A stretch of 7,168 nt of DNA from JAICLL01 sp035252155 (GTDB lineage: Bacteria > Planctomycetota > Planctomycetia > Pirellulales > JAICIG01), in the NCBI GenBank assembly GCA_035252155.1, contig DATFDL010000352.1, positions 1 through 7,168 on the forward strand, written 5' to 3'. The notes under the pieces are model-generated. The model did not search any database. It was not told the DNA's origin and saw only the letters and a program-made list of their open reading frames with translations. Position numbers and translations under genes: made by a program. Positions 6,232-7,168 of the stretch are shown here, in pieces; position 1 is the stretch's first letter, and each line of letters starts with the position of its first letter.

Positions 6232-6247
6232 CGGCATACGGCTTGCG
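6232..6247 (+). promoter_or_regulatory. Candidate sigma-54 promoter for the regulator pair
   Basis: CGGCATACGGCTTGCG matches the sigma-54 core TGGCACG-N4-TTGCW at GGCA and TTGC, with the essential GG (6233-6234) and GC (6245-6246) separated by exactly 10 bases. The mismatches are at the outer T, two inner -24 bases and the last W. Transcription would start near 6258, leaving a leader of about 159 bases before the ATG at 6417. Sigma-54 promoters need an NtrC-type activator; whether the protein starting at 7025 is one cannot be seen. Confidence 0.4.
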
Positions 6248-6416
6248 TTAAAGGGCACGCTTGAGACACGCCCCAGGTGGGCCGCACCCAGTGGGCCCCA
6301 AACACCGAAGATTGGTGGATTTCATGATTACCCGGCGAATTACGGCTTCGCGTTCCAATGGTGAGAGCGGGTGCTTGACGCTAGAGGCGGACGGGCCCCG
6401 AGCGGAGACAAGCTTC

Positions 6417-7022
6417 ATGACGAATTCTTTGCGGGTGGCGATTGCCGACGACGAGCCGGCCGTGCGCGAGACACTTACCGCCATGTTGCGAACCTTGGGA
6501 CACCAAGTGGTGTTCAGTGGCTCGACCGGGCGGGAGCTGGTCGAACATTGCCTTGACGAACGGCCCGACCTGGTGCTGACCGACATCCAAATGCCCGACA
6601 TGGACGGCCTCGACGCGGCAATGGTCATCTACGAGCGTGCTCCGGCACCGGTAGTGCTTTTGACGGGTTTTTGCAGCCCCGAGTTGATCGAGCGGGCCGA
6701 AGAGAATCACGTGCTGGGCTACCTGTTGAAGCCGGCCACGCAAGCCCAGCTTGAGGCGGCGATCGGCCTGGCGGTTCGGCGGCATGAGGAGTTTCAGTCG
6801 CTTCGAAAAGAGGCGGCCGATCTGCGGCAATCACTGGCCGACCGCAAGCTGATCGAACGGGCCAAGGGGCTGCTAATGAAACACTTGGGGGTGGACGAGC
6901 CCGAGGCTTTCCGCCGCCTGCAAAAGTTTGCCAGCAATAAGAACAAAAAGCTGATTGAAATCGCCGAGACGATCGTGACCGCGGCCGAAGCCCTCAACGG
7001 CAAGACGCCCGTGGGCCGTTGA
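6417..7022 (+). CDS. Response regulator with receiver and ANTAR RNA-binding domains (AmiR/NasR type)
   Basis: The 201-residue product has two domains. The receiver domain (about 5-120) has acidic pocket D11-D12, phospho-acceptor D56 in LVLTDIQMPDMDG, T83 in VVLLTG and K105 in YLLKPA, all the residues needed for phosphotransfer. A helical linker (about 121-140, FQSLRKEAADLRQSL) leads to an ANTAR domain (about 138-192) with the hallmark RKLIERAKGLLMKHLGVDEPEAF and LIEIAETIV. ANTAR proteins bind paired small RNA hairpins in leaders and prevent transcription termination, often for nitrogen or amide metabolism genes. GGAG at 6404-6407 sits nine bases before ATG 6417 and fixes this start; the frame is open 52 codons further up without similarity. 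No sensor kinase is in view, and the target RNA is unknown. The next gene starts two bases after the stop, so the two are probably co-transcribed and translationally coupled. Confidence 0.93.
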   Translation: MTNSLRVAIADDEPAVRETLTAMLRTLGHQVVFSGSTGRELVEHCLDERPDLVLTDIQMPDMDGLDAAMVIYERAPAPVVLLTGFCSPELIERAEENHVLGYLLKPATQAQLEAAIGLAVRRHEEFQSLRKEAADLRQSLADRKLIERAKGLLMKHLGVDEPEAFRRLQKFASNKNKKLIEIAETIVTAAEALNGKTPVGR

Positions 7023-7024
7023 CC

Positions 7025-7168
7025 GTGCCTCGAATCCTTGTCATCGACGAAGACCGGACGGTGCTTCAGGCCGTCCGGCAGGCGTTTAACAAGACGGACA
7101 TTCAAGTTCTCACTGCGCGCACGGCAGGCCGCGGCTTGGCGCTTGCCGCCCAGCGGCGGCCCGATCTC
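7025..7168 (+). CDS. Response regulator receiver-domain protein, N-terminus (partial)
   Basis: A GTG start two bases after the ANTAR gene's stop gives 48 codons to the window edge: MPRILVIDEDRTVLQAVRQA, then FNKTDIQVLTARTAGRGLAL and a tail ending RRPDL. This is the first half of a receiver domain: the beta-1 strand with acidic residues D8, E9 and D10, helix 1, beta 2 (IQVLTA), helix 2 (AGRGLALA) and the start of beta 3 where the phosphorylated aspartate would follow. The output domain is outside the window. The wording resembles N-termini of NtrC-family sigma-54 activators, and the candidate sigma-54 promoter upstream fits that, but it remains inference. No separate ribosome site is seen, which suits coupling to the upstream gene. 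Confidence 0.8.
   Translation, partial: MPRILVIDEDRTVLQAVRQAFNKTDIQVLTARTAGRGLALAAQRRPDL

Larger units (their letters stand above)
5996..6416. other. 421-bp divergent intergenic region between treY and the ANTAR regulator
   Basis: This stretch holds no believable gene. From left to right it contains the treY -10 box, the inverted pair AAACTGT (6017-6023) and ACAGTTT (6078-6084), a TGACA/TGTCA hairpin (6076-6092), an AT-rich patch at 6123-6135, the repeat pair at 6101-6231, the candidate sigma-54 promoter at 6232-6247, and a GC-rich leader of about 160 bases. That leader has two GTGGGCC direct repeats (6278-6283 region and 6291-6297) and a small GGTG-GGCCG-CACC hairpin (6276-6288). The frame upstream of the regulator's ATG is open back to 6261, but nothing in it resembles a receiver protein. 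Confidence 0.6.

Noticed and set aside
6253..6268. A second possible sigma-54 -24 element (GGGCACGCTTGAGACA)
   Set aside because: It has GGCACG but no TTGC at the required spacing.
6258..6416. ANTAR-type dual hairpins with six-base loops in the regulator's own leader
   Set aside because: I found only small stems with five-base loops (GGTG-GGCCG-CACC, CGC-TAGAG-GCG) and no pair with the A1/G4 loop bases. The search by eye is not exhaustive.

Overview
This GC-rich window looks chromosomal and probably comes from a planctomycete (Pirellulales-like). That assignment is inference. It rests on a secreted PQQ-propeller protein with a WPEFRGP-type N-terminus, signal-peptide proteins of unknown role, an ANTAR response regulator paired with a second receiver protein, and intergenic DNA full of short palindromic repeats of a kind I associate with planctomycetes. 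No rRNA, tRNA, CRISPR array, transposase or phage gene is visible.

Layout. Positions 1-203 hold the start of a secreted protein on the minus strand, possibly a c-type cytochrome. It is divergent from a complete exported beta-propeller gene (452-1687, +). The gap between them carries two heptamer arrays in opposite orientation and plausible sigma-70-type promoters for both genes. Next is a small exported HExxH metallopeptidase-like gene (1926-2795, +); a possible three-way-junction RNA fold lies directly before its start. It converges on treY (3080-5995, -), which encodes maltooligosyl trehalose synthase with all GH13 catalytic regions present. The convergent gap (2796-3079) is almost entirely inverted repeats and hairpins. 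treY has a perfect TATAAT seven bases before its start codon, which suggests a leaderless transcript.

A 421-bp divergent gap (5996-6416) contains a second copy of the palindromic repeat family and a good candidate sigma-54 promoter. It leads into a two-gene regulatory unit: a response regulator with a C-terminal ANTAR RNA-binding domain (6417-7022, +) and, two bases after its stop, the start of another receiver-domain protein (7025 onward, cut by the window edge).

How they fit together: the two regulators probably form one transcription unit. treY makes the trehalose-ended intermediate that TreZ would cleave, but no treZ or treX lies in the window. The two exported proteins have no clear functional link to treY. 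I see no convincing new multi-gene system. The more unusual signals are in the non-coding DNA: a shared palindromic repeat family, the structured leader, the heptamer arrays and the sigma-54 site.
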